This document shows, one piece after another, positions 9,320 to 21,000 of a stretch of 64,000 bases of DNA; position 1 is the first letter of the stretch, and each line of letters opens with the position of its first letter. The notes beneath the pieces were generated by a model that was not told the DNA's origin, did not search any database, and saw only the letters and a program-made list of their open reading frames with translations. The stretch is taken from positions 1,922,001-1,986,000 of the forward strand of contig NZ_CP036175.1 of NCBI RefSeq assembly GCF_003261575.2. Reading direction: 5' to 3'. The position numbers were made by a program, and so were the translations under genes. Origin of the DNA: Klebsiella huaxiensis (lineage in GTDB: Bacteria > Pseudomonadota > Gammaproteobacteria > Enterobacterales > Enterobacteriaceae).

Positions 9320-10408
9320 TCACGGCAGGCGATGGCGGGCCTGATAATAGGCCTGCCAGTGGGCTTCTTTATGCGTGCCGACGCGTTGTTCAAAATAGCG
9401 ACGCAGGCGGGCGCGGTCATCTTCATTATCTTTAATGATGGTCCCGGCGATGCAATCCACCAGATCGGCGGGTTCTCCGGCGCGGCCGGCTAAAAACCAC
9501 GCCCGCACCCCGACGGCGTGGGCGACGTTAACCGCTTCGGCGGTGGACATAATGGCGTTGAGGGTATCCATGGACGTTTTTTTGCCGCCGTCGGCGCGCA
9601 GATCGCGGAAGGTGTGCACCAGCAGCTCCAGCACGGCGTCGGGCACTTTATGCGGGATGCCGCTATGCTCCAGCAGCCGGGCCGAGGCGCTGGCCACCAG
9701 CTCCAGCTCCTGCTGAAAATCCATAATCGGAAAGACGGTTTCGAAATCGAAGCGGCGTTTCAGTGCCGCGCTCATTTCGTTAACCCCGCGGTCGCGGGTG
9801 TTGGCGGTGGCGATAATATTAAATCCGGCGCGGGCGTACAGCTGGCTGTCATCGCCGGTCAGTTCCGGGATCGCCATTACGCGATCGGAAAGCATCCCCA
9901 GCAGGCAGTCCTGAACTTCCAGCGGGGTGCGGGTGATCTCTTCAAAGCGAACGATTTTACCGTCGCGCATTCCCTGATACAGCGGGGCGGGCACCAGCGC
10001 CTGTGTCGACGGCCCCTGGTTTATCAGTAATGCATAGTTCCACGCGTATTTGATTTGATCTTCCGTAATGGCCGCGCCGCCCTGGATAGTGAGCCCGGCA
10101 TCACCGCAAACGGCGGTAGCCAGCAGCTCTGAGAGCAGTGATTTCGCCGTTCCCGGCTCGCCTACCAGCATCAGGCCGCGCCCGGTCGCCAGCGTTACCA
10201 GCATCCGTTCAACGGCGGCGGGGCTAATAACCACCTTGCGGCTAATATTGCGAGCGCTATCACCAAGGATAAAAGCCCGCGCCGCCGGCAGGCTCAACTG
10301 CCAGCCGGGAGGGCAAGGGAGCGGGTCATCCTGCTTAAGCCGTGCGAGTTCGTCGGCATACAGCACGGCAGCCGGCGGGCGCTGAAGGTGTTTTTCCTGT
10401 TGTGACAT
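9320..10408 (-). CDS. yehL: YehL, MoxR-family AAA+ ATPase
   Basis: Protein of 362 residues with a MoxR-type AAA+ core: Walker A GEPGTAKS (83-90), an acidic Walker B at VRFEEITR (about 153-160), sensor 1 in TANTRDRG (201-208) and an arginine finger region in LKRRFDFE. It defines the YehL subfamily of MoxR ATPases, predicted to remodel or activate protein targets using a VWA partner. An AAGGAAG ribosome site precedes the ATG. It is the first gene of the yehL-M-P-Q run; a 230-base gap to the DUF4132 genes leaves room for its own promoter. The small E. coli gene yehK was not seen in that gap. Confidence 0.93.
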   Translation of the reverse strand: MSQQEKHLQRPPAAVLYADELARLKQDDPLPCPPGWQLSLPAARAFILGDSARNISRKVVISPAAVERMLVTLATGRGLMLVGEPGTAKSLLSELLATAVCGDAGLTIQGGAAITEDQIKYAWNYALLINQGPSTQALVPAPLYQGMRDGKIVRFEEITRTPLEVQDCLLGMLSDRVMAIPELTGDDSQLYARAGFNIIATANTRDRGVNEMSAALKRRFDFETVFPIMDFQQELELVASASARLLEHSGIPHKVPDAVLELLVHTFRDLRADGGKKTSMDTLNAIMSTAEAVNVAHAVGVRAWFLAGRAGEPADLVDCIAGTIIKDNEDDRARLRRYFEQRVGTHKEAHWQAYYQARHRLP

Positions 10409-10638
10409 ATTTCTTCCTTAAAATGACAGCGGTAATAAGATAAGGCGTTATTTTATGCGCAGTGGATAACGTGAAGTCCTTTATTTCTGAGCTGTTATAG
10501 CGAGCTATATTTAGCGCAACATCTCCCTGCATATTTTGTAGTCAAAAAGGCTCATTAGGTAAGTGGAACTGAAAAGCCACTATCCGACTCATGCGGGGAG
10601 TTGAATCGTGTGGTTAATCGACTCACTGCATTTTTGTT

Positions 10639-13600
10639 TTAGCGGAAAATAATATCCACCGTGCTTAGCGCCTCGCTAAGATCCTGAGAATCAAGCTGCG
10701 AGAAGGCGGCGGGGCGTTCGTCGCGATAGAGCGTAATGGTGCCGAACTGCTGGCTTGCTTTGGCGTCGATGTTGTAGTGAACAAACCCTGGCGTAACCTC
10801 CAGTATCAGCCGATGCTGCGAGAGGTCGTAACAGAAACAGTTTTCGTTAGCCTGCCACCAGCCGCGGCTGCGGATCCCCAACAGCTGCCCGCAGGTGGTC
10901 GATTTTCCCTGCCAGCGCATCAGTTTGCTGCTGCCCGCTTCTGATGGCGTCAGCAGCACCGTACGGCGCGCCAGCTGGCGGAAGGGCTGCAACAGCAGGT
11001 AGTCGTTGAGGATTTGTTCGAACGCCGCGCACGTTTTATCACCCATTTCCAGTGGATGAGCGATGCCGAACACAGCATCCTCCGGCAGGGCGATAGTTTC
11101 ATCCAGGCTATCGCAGAATTCGCCCTCTGCTGCGACGCGAAAGGCGTTGAGCAGACGTCGTGGTTCATTCGGTGTGTAAACTCCCCACACTAAGCGCCGG
11201 GTCAGATGGCTGGTCAGCGGATGGTCAACAAACAGCGCCTGAAACTCAGCTCGACTCCAGCGCCGCGCTAGCCGTAGCGCACTTTCCAGGTGCGGCAGCA
11301 GGCGTTTTGCTACCTGGGTTGCATCTTTTTTCAGGCCTTTCAGTCGGGTCAGCGCTTCCACTGCTTTGGTCTGCTCATCCTCGGCACGCAGGCGCGGAAT
11401 ACTTTTTTGCCGCGCTCCCTGCTGGTCGTATATCACCGGCAGCAGGTTTTCATCAAAGCGCACGCTAAAGCTACGGGTACCAAAGTCAAAGGTCAGCGCC
11501 CGCGCATCATCCAGCCCCAGCGTCGGCGTCAGCCGGTCTTGCAGTTGCTCTTCGCTCAGGTCACGCGCTTCGGCAACCTCTTTAAGATACTGTTCCGCGC
11601 TCTCGCGCAGCGGGCGTGATTTGGCGCGCTGCGAGATATGGTGCAGCTGGAGCAATGACATATCACTGCCGATGCGGGTGAGGATATGCAGCCCGCTGGC
11701 GGCGCGGGCCGATTTCCCCTCCTGCGGCCAGGCGAGGATTAGCGCAGTCAGGCAGCGTACGGTGCTTTCATCACCGAAGATGCCCAGCGTCTGAAATGCC
11801 CAGTTCTCTTTGGCGGGAGCCCCTGTGCTTTGCCAGGCGTTAAACAGATCCCAGGCAAAAGCGGACAGCGACTGGGGCTGACAGGCGGCTTTGACAATAT
11901 CCAGCCCGCAGTAATGATGGCCGCCCTGGGCGAAGCGCAGCATCTCGCCGAGGATTTCCAATGCGTCGTCGGTTAGCGGCTGGTCGTTACTGATCAGTCG
12001 CGGCCTGCGCCAAAGCGCGGGCTGCCAGAAGTCCGGCGCTTTCGGCGTCCGGGCCGGGTAGTTGTCCAGCGGATCCTGCGTCAGGAGTAGCTTCAGGGCC
12101 GCCCACAACGGTGGTTCGTTCCAGCGCAGGGCGACCGTTTGCAGCAGCGCTTCGTGACCTTGCTGGTACAGCAGGCGCAGGGCGTTAATGGCTGCTTCGC
12201 GGCTATCGCCCGCTTTGTCGAACGCCAGCGGGATTAGCGCAGTGGCGGCATGTTCCGGCCATTGCAGTAGCCACTGGCGTGCGAGGTTGCTCTGCGCCTG
12301 GAAACGTCGCCAGAGGCGGGCGACCGGTAGCGCCAGTTCCGTCGCACCGATATGAATCAGCAGCGGAAAGATCTCTTTTGACCGATGCTGAAGCGCCAGT
12401 TGCAGGCCGGGCAGGGCATCTGTCCCGAGGATGCTCAGCATATATTCGGCCCCAACGAATTTGAAGTTCTCTTCATTGATGCGCTGCCACAGCGTCGCAG
12501 CCTGTTCGCGGGGCAACTGCATCAGCAGATAAAGATTCCAGCAGTCGTTGGGTTTATAGCCCGTATCCAGATGGCTTTGCCAGGCTTGTAGTAGCGTTTT
12601 ACTATCACCGTTACGAAGTGCCCGAATAGCGGCTTCACACCACACCGGTTTATTACGGAAGATACTATCCCACGGTTCTAAATGGCTTTGTTGTCCGTTC
12701 AGGGTGTATTGGTGGAACAGATAATCCATATGCTCAAAGCCCAACTCCTGTAATACCATCTCTTTTTTGCGGGTGAGTCGTTCGCTCAACGGCAGGTCGT
12801 TAAAGAAACAGGCTGGCTTACTGGTGGCCAGCGCCTCTCTTTCCCCCTGCTGCCAGTATTCCTGCGGAGCAACCTGGAGTACGGGAAGCTCCAGGCGCGG
12901 GCTGGCGGCTTTTTTCTTTTTGCCGCGCCACGGCGGCGAGAGCAGAATTTCCGGCAGGCTGGCGTTATCGGTGGTTGTCGTTACGCCTGAAGAAGGCAAT
13001 TGTTGACAGGTTGCCAGCAGGGCCAGCGCCTGCGAACTTAACCAGGGAGTGACTTCTTCAGCCAGCTGCGGGTGTGTATTTAGCAGCGCCTGAAGCAGCA
13101 TTCGCCAGCCCTCAGCGCGTTTTTTCTGCTGCTGCGGGAGCTTTTTCTCTTCAATTCCAGGATAGCCTGGACGTGCAGGGGGGATCGGCAGCGCCAGCAG
13201 TTCTGCCAGCGCCGCCAGCGTCGAGGCGGGGAATTTTTTGGCAAATTTAGCGACGCGTTCCTGGCTGGGTTTGTTTTTGTCCGCTACCAGCAGTAACAGC
13301 CGAATAACTTGAGGATGGTTAATTTGCACCAGCAGGCTGCCGCAGTCGTCTTTGTGCGCGTAGACCGCCATTCGAGGAACCGCCGCCAGCCCCTGCTCGC
13401 GCAGAACAGCGGCACAGGCGGCGTAGCCGTAACGGTTTTCGGAATACATATCGCTACCTTCGCGATCGGTAAAAATATCGCGTTCCCAATACTCCTCCAG
13501 CTCAGCTAGCGCGGCTGGAGTGGTGGCAACGGCTTTTAGCCACTCTTTCGAGGCTCGATAGTAGCACCTCTGATTGTGAAGTTCGGCGATTTCATTGGCG

Positions 13601-14241
13601 ATCTCCGGCCGTTCCGGCAACAGCAGGGCGATAAACGGCTGGCGATGAAGCGGAACGTCTGGCAGCGCGGCAGCGAGCTTATCGGCACAGCGCTGCCATA
13701 CAGTTTCTTGCGCCAGCGAAAGATGTTTGCGAAGACGTAGATCGAAGGCGTTGTAGGTATAGGAGCGAAAACCGCTGCCGCTTTCTTTGTCCGGGTGACA
13801 AAGCACAATATTTGGCGGTCGATGCTCGTTCTGCATCACCTTGATGTTTTGCCGGGCAATCACCACCTCAGTGGCGTACTCGACGCCGTGCAACTGGACA
13901 ATTTCATCCAGTAGCTCAGGGCTATCGTCTTCCGCTAGTCTGGTGAGCACCGCCATCGCGCACGCGGACATCGCCGGTTTTGCTTCGCCCATATAGCTGA
14001 GCGCCAGCGCAATCGCCTGCTGCCACTCCGGCGTACATTTTTCATAGTCCCAGGTGGGAACCCGAATATGCTGATACCGTGAGGGAATATCGTTCGCCAG
14101 CGCTTGAATACGGCCTTCCACTATCGGCGGCACCGGCTCGCCCGGCCAGCGGCGGTGGCTTAACGGTTCTTTGCCCTTTTTAAAGATCAATTCCAGCTGT
14201 GCGTCATCCGCCAGCCATGGCAGGGTTACTGTGTGGTGCAT
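10639..14241 (-). CDS. yehI: YehI, DUF4132 protein without WGR domain
   Basis: Very long protein (1200 residues) close to E. coli YehI (about 1210). It starts almost directly at the PWLADDA motif that in the two upstream paralogues follows the WGR domain and linker, so it looks like a paralogue lacking exactly that N-terminal part. The middle is helical and repeat-like (HEAT-type appearance). The C-terminal DUF4132 core is recognisable by LTRRLVWGVY, FGIAHPLEM and LLQPFRQLARRTVLLT. AAGGAACG precedes the ATG. It lies 14 bases after the preceding paralogue, so the three are probably one transcript. Function unknown. Confidence 0.9.
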   Translation of the reverse strand: MHHTVTLPWLADDAQLELIFKKGKEPLSHRRWPGEPVPPIVEGRIQALANDIPSRYQHIRVPTWDYEKCTPEWQQAIALALSYMGEAKPAMSACAMAVLTRLAEDDSPELLDEIVQLHGVEYATEVVIARQNIKVMQNEHRPPNIVLCHPDKESGSGFRSYTYNAFDLRLRKHLSLAQETVWQRCADKLAAALPDVPLHRQPFIALLLPERPEIANEIAELHNQRCYYRASKEWLKAVATTPAALAELEEYWERDIFTDREGSDMYSENRYGYAACAAVLREQGLAAVPRMAVYAHKDDCGSLLVQINHPQVIRLLLLVADKNKPSQERVAKFAKKFPASTLAALAELLALPIPPARPGYPGIEEKKLPQQQKKRAEGWRMLLQALLNTHPQLAEEVTPWLSSQALALLATCQQLPSSGVTTTTDNASLPEILLSPPWRGKKKKAASPRLELPVLQVAPQEYWQQGEREALATSKPACFFNDLPLSERLTRKKEMVLQELGFEHMDYLFHQYTLNGQQSHLEPWDSIFRNKPVWCEAAIRALRNGDSKTLLQAWQSHLDTGYKPNDCWNLYLLMQLPREQAATLWQRINEENFKFVGAEYMLSILGTDALPGLQLALQHRSKEIFPLLIHIGATELALPVARLWRRFQAQSNLARQWLLQWPEHAATALIPLAFDKAGDSREAAINALRLLYQQGHEALLQTVALRWNEPPLWAALKLLLTQDPLDNYPARTPKAPDFWQPALWRRPRLISNDQPLTDDALEILGEMLRFAQGGHHYCGLDIVKAACQPQSLSAFAWDLFNAWQSTGAPAKENWAFQTLGIFGDESTVRCLTALILAWPQEGKSARAASGLHILTRIGSDMSLLQLHHISQRAKSRPLRESAEQYLKEVAEARDLSEEQLQDRLTPTLGLDDARALTFDFGTRSFSVRFDENLLPVIYDQQGARQKSIPRLRAEDEQTKAVEALTRLKGLKKDATQVAKRLLPHLESALRLARRWSRAEFQALFVDHPLTSHLTRRLVWGVYTPNEPRRLLNAFRVAAEGEFCDSLDETIALPEDAVFGIAHPLEMGDKTCAAFEQILNDYLLLQPFRQLARRTVLLTPSEAGSSKLMRWQGKSTTCGQLLGIRSRGWWQANENCFCYDLSQHRLILEVTPGFVHYNIDAKASQQFGTITLYRDERPAAFSQLDSQDLSEALSTVDIIFR

Positions 14242-14255
14242 AAACGTTCCTTGTT

Positions 14256-17200
14256 CTATTCAAATAACGCATCAATGTCGTTAATCAGTTCGCTGGCGCT
14301 GACGCTATCCAGTACGGAAAACGTTGCTGTTTGCGGACCGTTGTTGCCCCAGCCGTACTGGTGCGCTTTGCCTTCCCATAGCCAGAGTTTGCTTAACAGC
14401 TGCTCGGCGCTCAGTTCGTCCGGTGACATGCCCACGGCGAAGCCTTCGTCAATTTCCATCACCAGCGTCCACTGTCCCAGCGGTTTGAGCATCCAGCCAA
14501 TCCAGCCACCGTCCTGTGGGTCGCCGCGCAGCCAGCCTTTATTCGCCAGCCCCATTACCCGACCGCTCGGACATTTGCGCCCGGCCCAGCGGGTCAGCTC
14601 TGAGGCAGACAGTTCAGCGGGCGTCAGGGTGTAGCAGTTGCGATCGAGCTGACGGAACGGTGGCAGCAGTTCGTAATCGGCGAACAGTTGACCGAAGGCG
14701 GCGGCGTCTCCCTCAGGTATTTCCAGTACGTGCGGAATACCGATGCGGATCTCGCCGTCCGGCAGGGTAAAGAGATCGTCATCGGCGGTGCTGTAGCTGT
14801 TGTCTTCGGCAACGCGGAAGCAGGCCTGCAGTTTGTTGTCGGCACCATAGACGCCCCATACCAGACGACGGGTAAGATGGCGTACCAGCGGATGACTCAC
14901 CAGGAACAGGTGGAAGTTCTCCGACGTCCAGCGGCGGCGCTGGCACATGGCGGACTCCATCCGCGCGATTTGTTGGGCGGCAATCGTGCGGGCATCTTTT
15001 TTCAGCGCTTTGTAGCGATTAACTGACTCTGTTGCCAGCGTGTCATCATCACTCTTATTGGGTTTTGGCAGGTCTTTCAGACGACTGCCGTTTTCATCGC
15101 GCACGAATGGTTTGAGCGCCTCATCAAAGCTAACGATAAAGCGCCGCGGGCCAAAATCGAGGGTTAACGTTCCATCATCGTTCAATCCGAGATCCGGAGC
15201 GAGGCGGTCTTCCAGCTCGGCAACGGTAAGTTCGCGACTCTCGGCGATATCGCCGATTTTTTCCCGTGCGCGCTCCTGTAAGGCTTTGAACTTCAGCTTC
15301 TGGGCGATGCCGTTAAGCTGCATCAGGGCGATATCCGTGCCGATCGCGGCGAGAATATCTAGCCCGACCGTGGCGCGTTTATGCTGGGATTCACCCGGCC
15401 AGACGCGGATCAGCGGCGTTAACGCTCGCGCGGTGTCGTCGTTGCCGAAAATTCCCAGCGCGCTAAAGGCCCAGCTCTCTTTGGATGGCGCTCCGGCGGT
15501 TTGCCAGGCGCTGAACAGATCCCAGGCGAAGGCGGCGAGTGACTCGGCAGTGCAGAGATCTTTCACCTGCTGTAAGCCGGGGTAAATGCCTTCTTCTACC
15601 GGGAAGCGCAGCATTTCACCGAGCGATTTTAATGCTGCGTCCGGGAGAGCCTGGCCGTTTTCACGCAGTTGCGGGCGCGTCCAGAATGCGGGTTGGTAAA
15701 ACGCGGGCAGGGCTGGAATTTTGGTCGGATGGTTATCCAGCGGATCGAGTGAGAGTAGGGCGTTAACTGCCTCCATCACCTCCGGCTGATTGTAGCGTTG
15801 TGCGACCTGCTCAAGCAGAGGCTGATGGCCGTTGTCTACCAGTAGACGCATCGCCTGTCGGGCACTATCCTGCGCTTCGCCTGATTTACCAAAGGCAGCG
15901 GGCAGCAGGCCGGTAATGGCATGCTCCGGATAAGCCAGCAGCCACTCGCGGGCAGCATCGCGCACCGTTTTAAGTTTGTTAAAGGCGCGAGCGACCATTG
16001 GGGCCAGTTCACTGGCGGCAAACCAGATAGCGACGGATAAGTTCTCTTGCGGGTAACGTGAGAGAGAATGGATAAAGCCCGGCAGCCCGGCAAGACGCAG
16101 ATACGTCATTACGTATTCCGCGCCGGTGTGCGGCTCTTTGCTCAGAGCGTTCCAGGCCACGATTGCCTGCTCGGTGGGCAGCGCGTTGAGCATATAGACT
16201 GCCCATTCGCGTGAGGAAGAACCGTGGTGGGCCTTAAACTCGGCAATCAGCGCGGGATAATCCTGCCTTTGCCAGGCGCTAAGTACGGAATCGGGGGCGT
16301 CGTCATAACTATTGCCATTCCAGCGCTGAAAACTACCTAAGCGCGTCAGGTAGTTTTTTTCATCTTTCCCTCTGCTTAGTTCCACCTGTTGGGCATACCA
16401 GCTACGTTGTTCGAGAAGCTGCTTGCCCGCCTCTTCCGTCAGCATGCAGACCGGGTCTAAGGCCAGTGGTGATAAATCCAGTTGGGGAATAGGGGACTTT
16501 TTCTTTTTCGCCGCCCACGGCGGGGAAACCAGCACCGGCGGTAGCATATCGTCACTGGCGCAGTCGGTCTGCTGATTGAGTTTCTGCTGGCAGGTTTCCA
16601 GCAGCGTTGCGGCCTGCGAAGAGATCCATGGCGCGATCTGCGCAACCAGTTCCGGTCGGGCGCTCAACTGGGTCATCAGCATAATGCGCCAGCGTTTCTC
16701 TTCTTTTTGTGTCAGCAGTTCAGCTAATGCCGCCAGCGCCGCATGTGGGAAACGGGTGCAGGCTTGAGTCATCCGTTCATGGCAGCGTTTTCCTTGTTCA
16801 CTCACGCGGATCAGCTGCGTCAGGGCCTGCGGATGATTAACGTAGCTTATCAGCTCGCCGCACAGGTCATCGTGAACGTAGGGCGCAAAGCGGGAGATTC
16901 CGGCGACACCTTGTTCGCGCATCACCGTCGCGTTCCAGACGCTGCCGTGGTAATAATCGTTAAACAGATTTTCCGCCTGGTAAGGCTCCAGCGCTTTGAC
17001 GACCTGCGGGTCGCGGGCAACCAGCTTCAGCCATTCTGCCGTTCTGATATTTTTGTGCGCCATCACCCGGCGGGCGATGTCGTGGGCGATATCCGGGCGT
17101 TCCGGCAGCAATAACGCGACCAGCGGCTGTTGGCCGATAGGCATATCCGGCAATGCGGCGATGAGTTTGTCCACGCAGCGCTGCCAGAGTGGTTCATCGG

Positions 17201-17990
17201 CAAGGGCCAGATGCGCACGCAGGCGAACGTCGAACATACCCGCTCCACGAGCTGAGACTGGTTCTGCGAGAAAGGTGACCTGAACGGTTTGATAATTATA
17301 TTCAAATTCAATGTGCTGTAGGGCGATAAACATCTCAACGGCATATTCCAGCCCGTAGACGTAAACAATTTCGTCCATCAGTTCGGGATTGTCACCGCTG
17401 CGCCAGCCGCGGCGAGTTGCCACTGCGACCTGAACTGCCAGCGCGGCCGGTGATAGCTGGCCATCGGTGAGAGCTTCATTGATGACTTGCTGCCAGTATG
17501 CGGAGCAGTTGGCGTTATTGAAGGTGACGGTTTTACCAGATTGTTTGTGGATCTCCTTGCCGAGGTTCATCAGTTCACTGTCCTCAGGCGCAGCAATCGG
17601 TTCGCCGGGGAAGAGGCGCGAAGGGAGCGCTTGCGCAAGTAGTTCATCCGACAACGGCAATTCAGCATCGTCCGCCAACCACGGGCGGCTAACGTCAACA
17701 GGCGTGGGAACGTGTTCCGGCTGTGGGGCTGCTATCGTGGCGGCTGGCTCAGAAGGCTGGCTGGCAACGGTGGGTTGCACAGCGGCGGTATCTTCAACAT
17801 AGCCTTTTTTAGTTTTTTCGTTAATCAGCTTCAGCTCGGCTTTGCTGGCCGCGACGCTATCGGCAAAGGTTTTAATCTGACTCTGACCGTTGGTGCCGAC
17901 CTTGCCCCAGCTCAGATGCAGCTCGTTGTCCTGCTGCTCTACTGCCCAAAATTTGTGAGATTTTTCGTCGTGATAAATGAACGTTTTCAT
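14256..17990 (-). CDS. MolR-like protein, WGR + DUF4132 (second copy)
   Basis: Protein of 1244 residues. Residues 1 to about 70 are a WGR domain (MKTFIYHDEKSHKFWAVEQ, then LSWGKVGTNGQS), a module also found in PARP-type proteins and linked to nucleic acid or ADP-ribosylation biology. A Pro/Ala-rich linker leads to RPWLADDAELPL, a long helical region, and the DUF4132 core (VRHLTRRLVWGVY, IGIPHVLEI, LLPPFRQLDRN). The ATG at 17990 has AAGGAA upstream; a TTG two codons earlier is less likely. E. coli K-12 has one molR remnant plus yehI here, so this is an extra paralogue. The historical name, molybdate regulator, should not be read as function. Confidence 0.87.
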   Translation of the reverse strand: MKTFIYHDEKSHKFWAVEQQDNELHLSWGKVGTNGQSQIKTFADSVAASKAELKLINEKTKKGYVEDTAAVQPTVASQPSEPAATIAAPQPEHVPTPVDVSRPWLADDAELPLSDELLAQALPSRLFPGEPIAAPEDSELMNLGKEIHKQSGKTVTFNNANCSAYWQQVINEALTDGQLSPAALAVQVAVATRRGWRSGDNPELMDEIVYVYGLEYAVEMFIALQHIEFEYNYQTVQVTFLAEPVSARGAGMFDVRLRAHLALADEPLWQRCVDKLIAALPDMPIGQQPLVALLLPERPDIAHDIARRVMAHKNIRTAEWLKLVARDPQVVKALEPYQAENLFNDYYHGSVWNATVMREQGVAGISRFAPYVHDDLCGELISYVNHPQALTQLIRVSEQGKRCHERMTQACTRFPHAALAALAELLTQKEEKRWRIMLMTQLSARPELVAQIAPWISSQAATLLETCQQKLNQQTDCASDDMLPPVLVSPPWAAKKKKSPIPQLDLSPLALDPVCMLTEEAGKQLLEQRSWYAQQVELSRGKDEKNYLTRLGSFQRWNGNSYDDAPDSVLSAWQRQDYPALIAEFKAHHGSSSREWAVYMLNALPTEQAIVAWNALSKEPHTGAEYVMTYLRLAGLPGFIHSLSRYPQENLSVAIWFAASELAPMVARAFNKLKTVRDAAREWLLAYPEHAITGLLPAAFGKSGEAQDSARQAMRLLVDNGHQPLLEQVAQRYNQPEVMEAVNALLSLDPLDNHPTKIPALPAFYQPAFWTRPQLRENGQALPDAALKSLGEMLRFPVEEGIYPGLQQVKDLCTAESLAAFAWDLFSAWQTAGAPSKESWAFSALGIFGNDDTARALTPLIRVWPGESQHKRATVGLDILAAIGTDIALMQLNGIAQKLKFKALQERAREKIGDIAESRELTVAELEDRLAPDLGLNDDGTLTLDFGPRRFIVSFDEALKPFVRDENGSRLKDLPKPNKSDDDTLATESVNRYKALKKDARTIAAQQIARMESAMCQRRRWTSENFHLFLVSHPLVRHLTRRLVWGVYGADNKLQACFRVAEDNSYSTADDDLFTLPDGEIRIGIPHVLEIPEGDAAAFGQLFADYELLPPFRQLDRNCYTLTPAELSASELTRWAGRKCPSGRVMGLANKGWLRGDPQDGGWIGWMLKPLGQWTLVMEIDEGFAVGMSPDELSAEQLLSKLWLWEGKAHQYGWGNNGPQTATFSVLDSVSASELINDIDALFE

Positions 17991-18002
17991 GACCAATTCC
18001 TT

Positions 18003-21000
18003 TTAATCGAATAGCGATTCGATATCGTTGATGAGTTCGCTGGCGGCAATAGCGTCGAGGGTGGAGAAAGCAAACGCTGGTTTTCCGAAGTAAATATCAT
18101 CTTCAGCGACGATTTTGACCATATCGAGCGGGATGAGTTCGTCGTACCCGGTTTCACCATATAGCAGCGAAAAAGGTTCCGTGACCAGCACTATGTCACC
18201 GCAGGTTGATGGTTTATACATTCCACTGGTACTGCCGCTTTCTTCTATTCGTTGCCAGCCTTTGCGCTCCAGCCCGACGATGCGGCCTGCCTGGCATTGT
18301 CGCCCGTTCCACCGATTCAGCTCCATGGCGTCGCATTCGCTTTCCGTCAGGCTGTAGTGGTTGCGGTCAAGCTGGCGGAACGGCGGTAGCAGTTCGTAGT
18401 CGGCAAACAGCTGGCCGAAGGAGGCGGTGTCTTCCGGAGCCATCTCCAGTACGTGCGGAATACCGATTTGCCCTTCCGGCAGGCTGAACGGATTATCCTC
18501 GGCATCGCTGTAGCTGTTGTCTTCGGCTACGCGAAAGCAGGTAAGCAGGGTGTTTTCTTCGCTATAGACGCCCCATACCAGGCGGCGGGTGATGTGGCGC
18601 ACCAGCGGATGCTCGACGAGGAACTGGCGGAACTGCTCCGGCGTCCAGCGGCGGCGCAGGCACATGGCGGATTCCAGGCGCATGATCTGCTGGGCGGCGA
18701 CGGTGCGGGCGTCCTTTTTCAGCGATTTATAGCGGTTGACCGCTGCGGCCGCCAGCGTTTCGTCATCACTTTTGTTGGGCTTCGGCAGGTCTTTCAGGCG
18801 GCTGTGGCTTTCATCGCGCACAAAGGGTTTAAGGGCTTCATCGAAGCTGACGGTAAAACGGCGCGGGCCGAAGTCGAGGGTCAGGGAACCGCTGTCATCC
18901 AGAGCTAAATCCGGGGCGAGGCGGTCTTCCATCTCGGCAATAGTCAGCCCGCGGCTTTCGGCAATTTGCTGGATTTTGTTCTGTGCATTCTCCTGCAGCG
19001 CCGCAAATTTGATTTTTTGCGCAATGCCGTTGAGTAACATCAGGGCGATATCGCTGCCGATTTCCGCCAGAATATCCAGCCCAAGCGCTGCGCGTTGATG
19101 CTGCGATTCACCTGGCCAAGCGCGGATGAGTGGCGTCAGCGCTCGCGCGGTATCGTCATTACCGAAAAAGGCTAATGTCGTGAAACCCCAGTTTGTTTTT
19201 GAGGGGCCTCCGGCTTCAATCCAGGCGTTAAAAAGATCCCAGGCAAAGTTAGCCAGAGATGTCGGAGTACAGATGCTTTTTACGGTATTCAGTCCGGCGT
19301 AAAGTTTCACTTCGCGTGGGAAATTCAGCATATCGCCGAGGTAACGCATGGCGTCATCCGGCAACGGCAGACCCGAGCTTTTGAGCTGTGGTCTGCGCCA
19401 CAGTGCAAATTGATAAAATTCAGGCAAAGGCTGAATTTTCGCCGGGAAATCGTGAAAGTCTCCTACGTCGAGAAAGTCTCCCAGTGCAGCGATAATCTCC
19501 GGTTGTTGATAGCGCTGTGCTATTTGGGTTATCAGAGAACGGTGATTATTATCGGCCAGTAATCGCAAAGCTTGTTGAGCATCGTCCCTGTCTTTGCACG
19601 CTTTTCCTAGCGCTGCGGGCAATAACCCGGCAATGGCATGTTCGGGATACTCAAGTAGCCAACTGCGGGCGTCTTCGCGTAGCGTTTTTTTGCGGCTGAA
19701 GTTTTGTGCCATCGGTAGTGCCAAATCGGTTGTGCCGCAATAGGGGGTAAACGGCCACAGCGACTGGCGATCGTTTTTAAGATAACGGACAAATATCGGC
19801 AGGGCATCGATGCCAAAAATGGGTAAGATCCCCTCTTCGCCTTTGTGAGGTTCATCAGCTAGAGCATCCAGCAGGGCTAATGCTTGCCCGCGCGGCATCC
19901 AGGCCAGCAGATGCAGTTTCCATTGCGAATACCGCTTACCCGTATACTGATGGAATTCATTTATCAAGGTGGCGTAGTCATTGCATTGCAGGGCTGTGAT
20001 AGCATTTTGCGGAATGGGCATTTTTTGCGATGTGCCAGGGTCTAACTGTTGCCAGTTTTCAAATCCCAGACGCCACAGAAAGTTTTGTTCCGGGGTGAAT
20101 GGCTCTGTCACTTTTTCCCAACGATAGCTTTCAAATGGCGGTAGGTCCGCGTAATTGAATTGGGATTGGTAATCACTGTAATCGTAGCCACTGAGTTCTT
20201 CCGCTATTGCCGGCGTCAGGCTCAGCGTAGAAACGACGGGGAGCACCAATAGCTTGAATACGGGTGATGTGCTTTTTTGATTTTGCTTTAGCCACGGTGG
20301 GGATACCAGTATTTCTGGTAGGGTCTCCGGGCTGGCATATTCTGCTGATGAATCGCTAAGCGATTGCGTCGTGGTTAACGTTTCTGCGGCGTGTGCGTCA
20401 ATCCATGGCAGAACTTGCTCTACCCGAGCTGGTTCAGCGCTGATGAGTACCGTTAGCGCTCTGCGCCAGATCGGATCTTCATCGCTCGTCAGCAGCGATG
20501 CATAAGCGGCAATGGCTGCATGAGGATATTTTTGACTGGCCTTACTTAAATATCCCAGACGCTTATTTTTGTTGCCGGCACCAAGAATTAATATCTTAAG
20601 CGCATCCGGATGGTTCGTTTTAGCTAACCACTTAGTGAAATAGTCAGTAGCTTCAAGCTCAGGTAATTGGGTGCTTGCTTCCTTTTCGTCCAAATCGTTA
20701 ACGAGTTGACTTACCCCGATCATGCCATGGTTGGCTATCAATGTGGCAACATAGGGGAGAAGGTGAGAGTAAAGCGGAGGCAACGGGTATTTTTCTAGCG
20801 TCGTCAGTGCTGAAGGGGCATCGACGACCATTTTCAACCACGCCATTGCCGGGATCTCTTCGGCGGCGAAACGCAATACTATCTCGTTGGCGATATCCGG
20901 GCGCTCTGGCAACATCAATGCGGCAAACGGCTGCATAGAGGGGGAAAGCCCAGGAATAGCCGCAATCAGCTTTTGGACGCAGCGCTGCCACTCTTCCTCA

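Noticed and set aside
10409..10638. A yehK-like small gene between yehL and yehI
   Set aside because: The 230-base gap has no frame with a ribosome site or resemblance to YehK; it more likely holds the yehL promoter.
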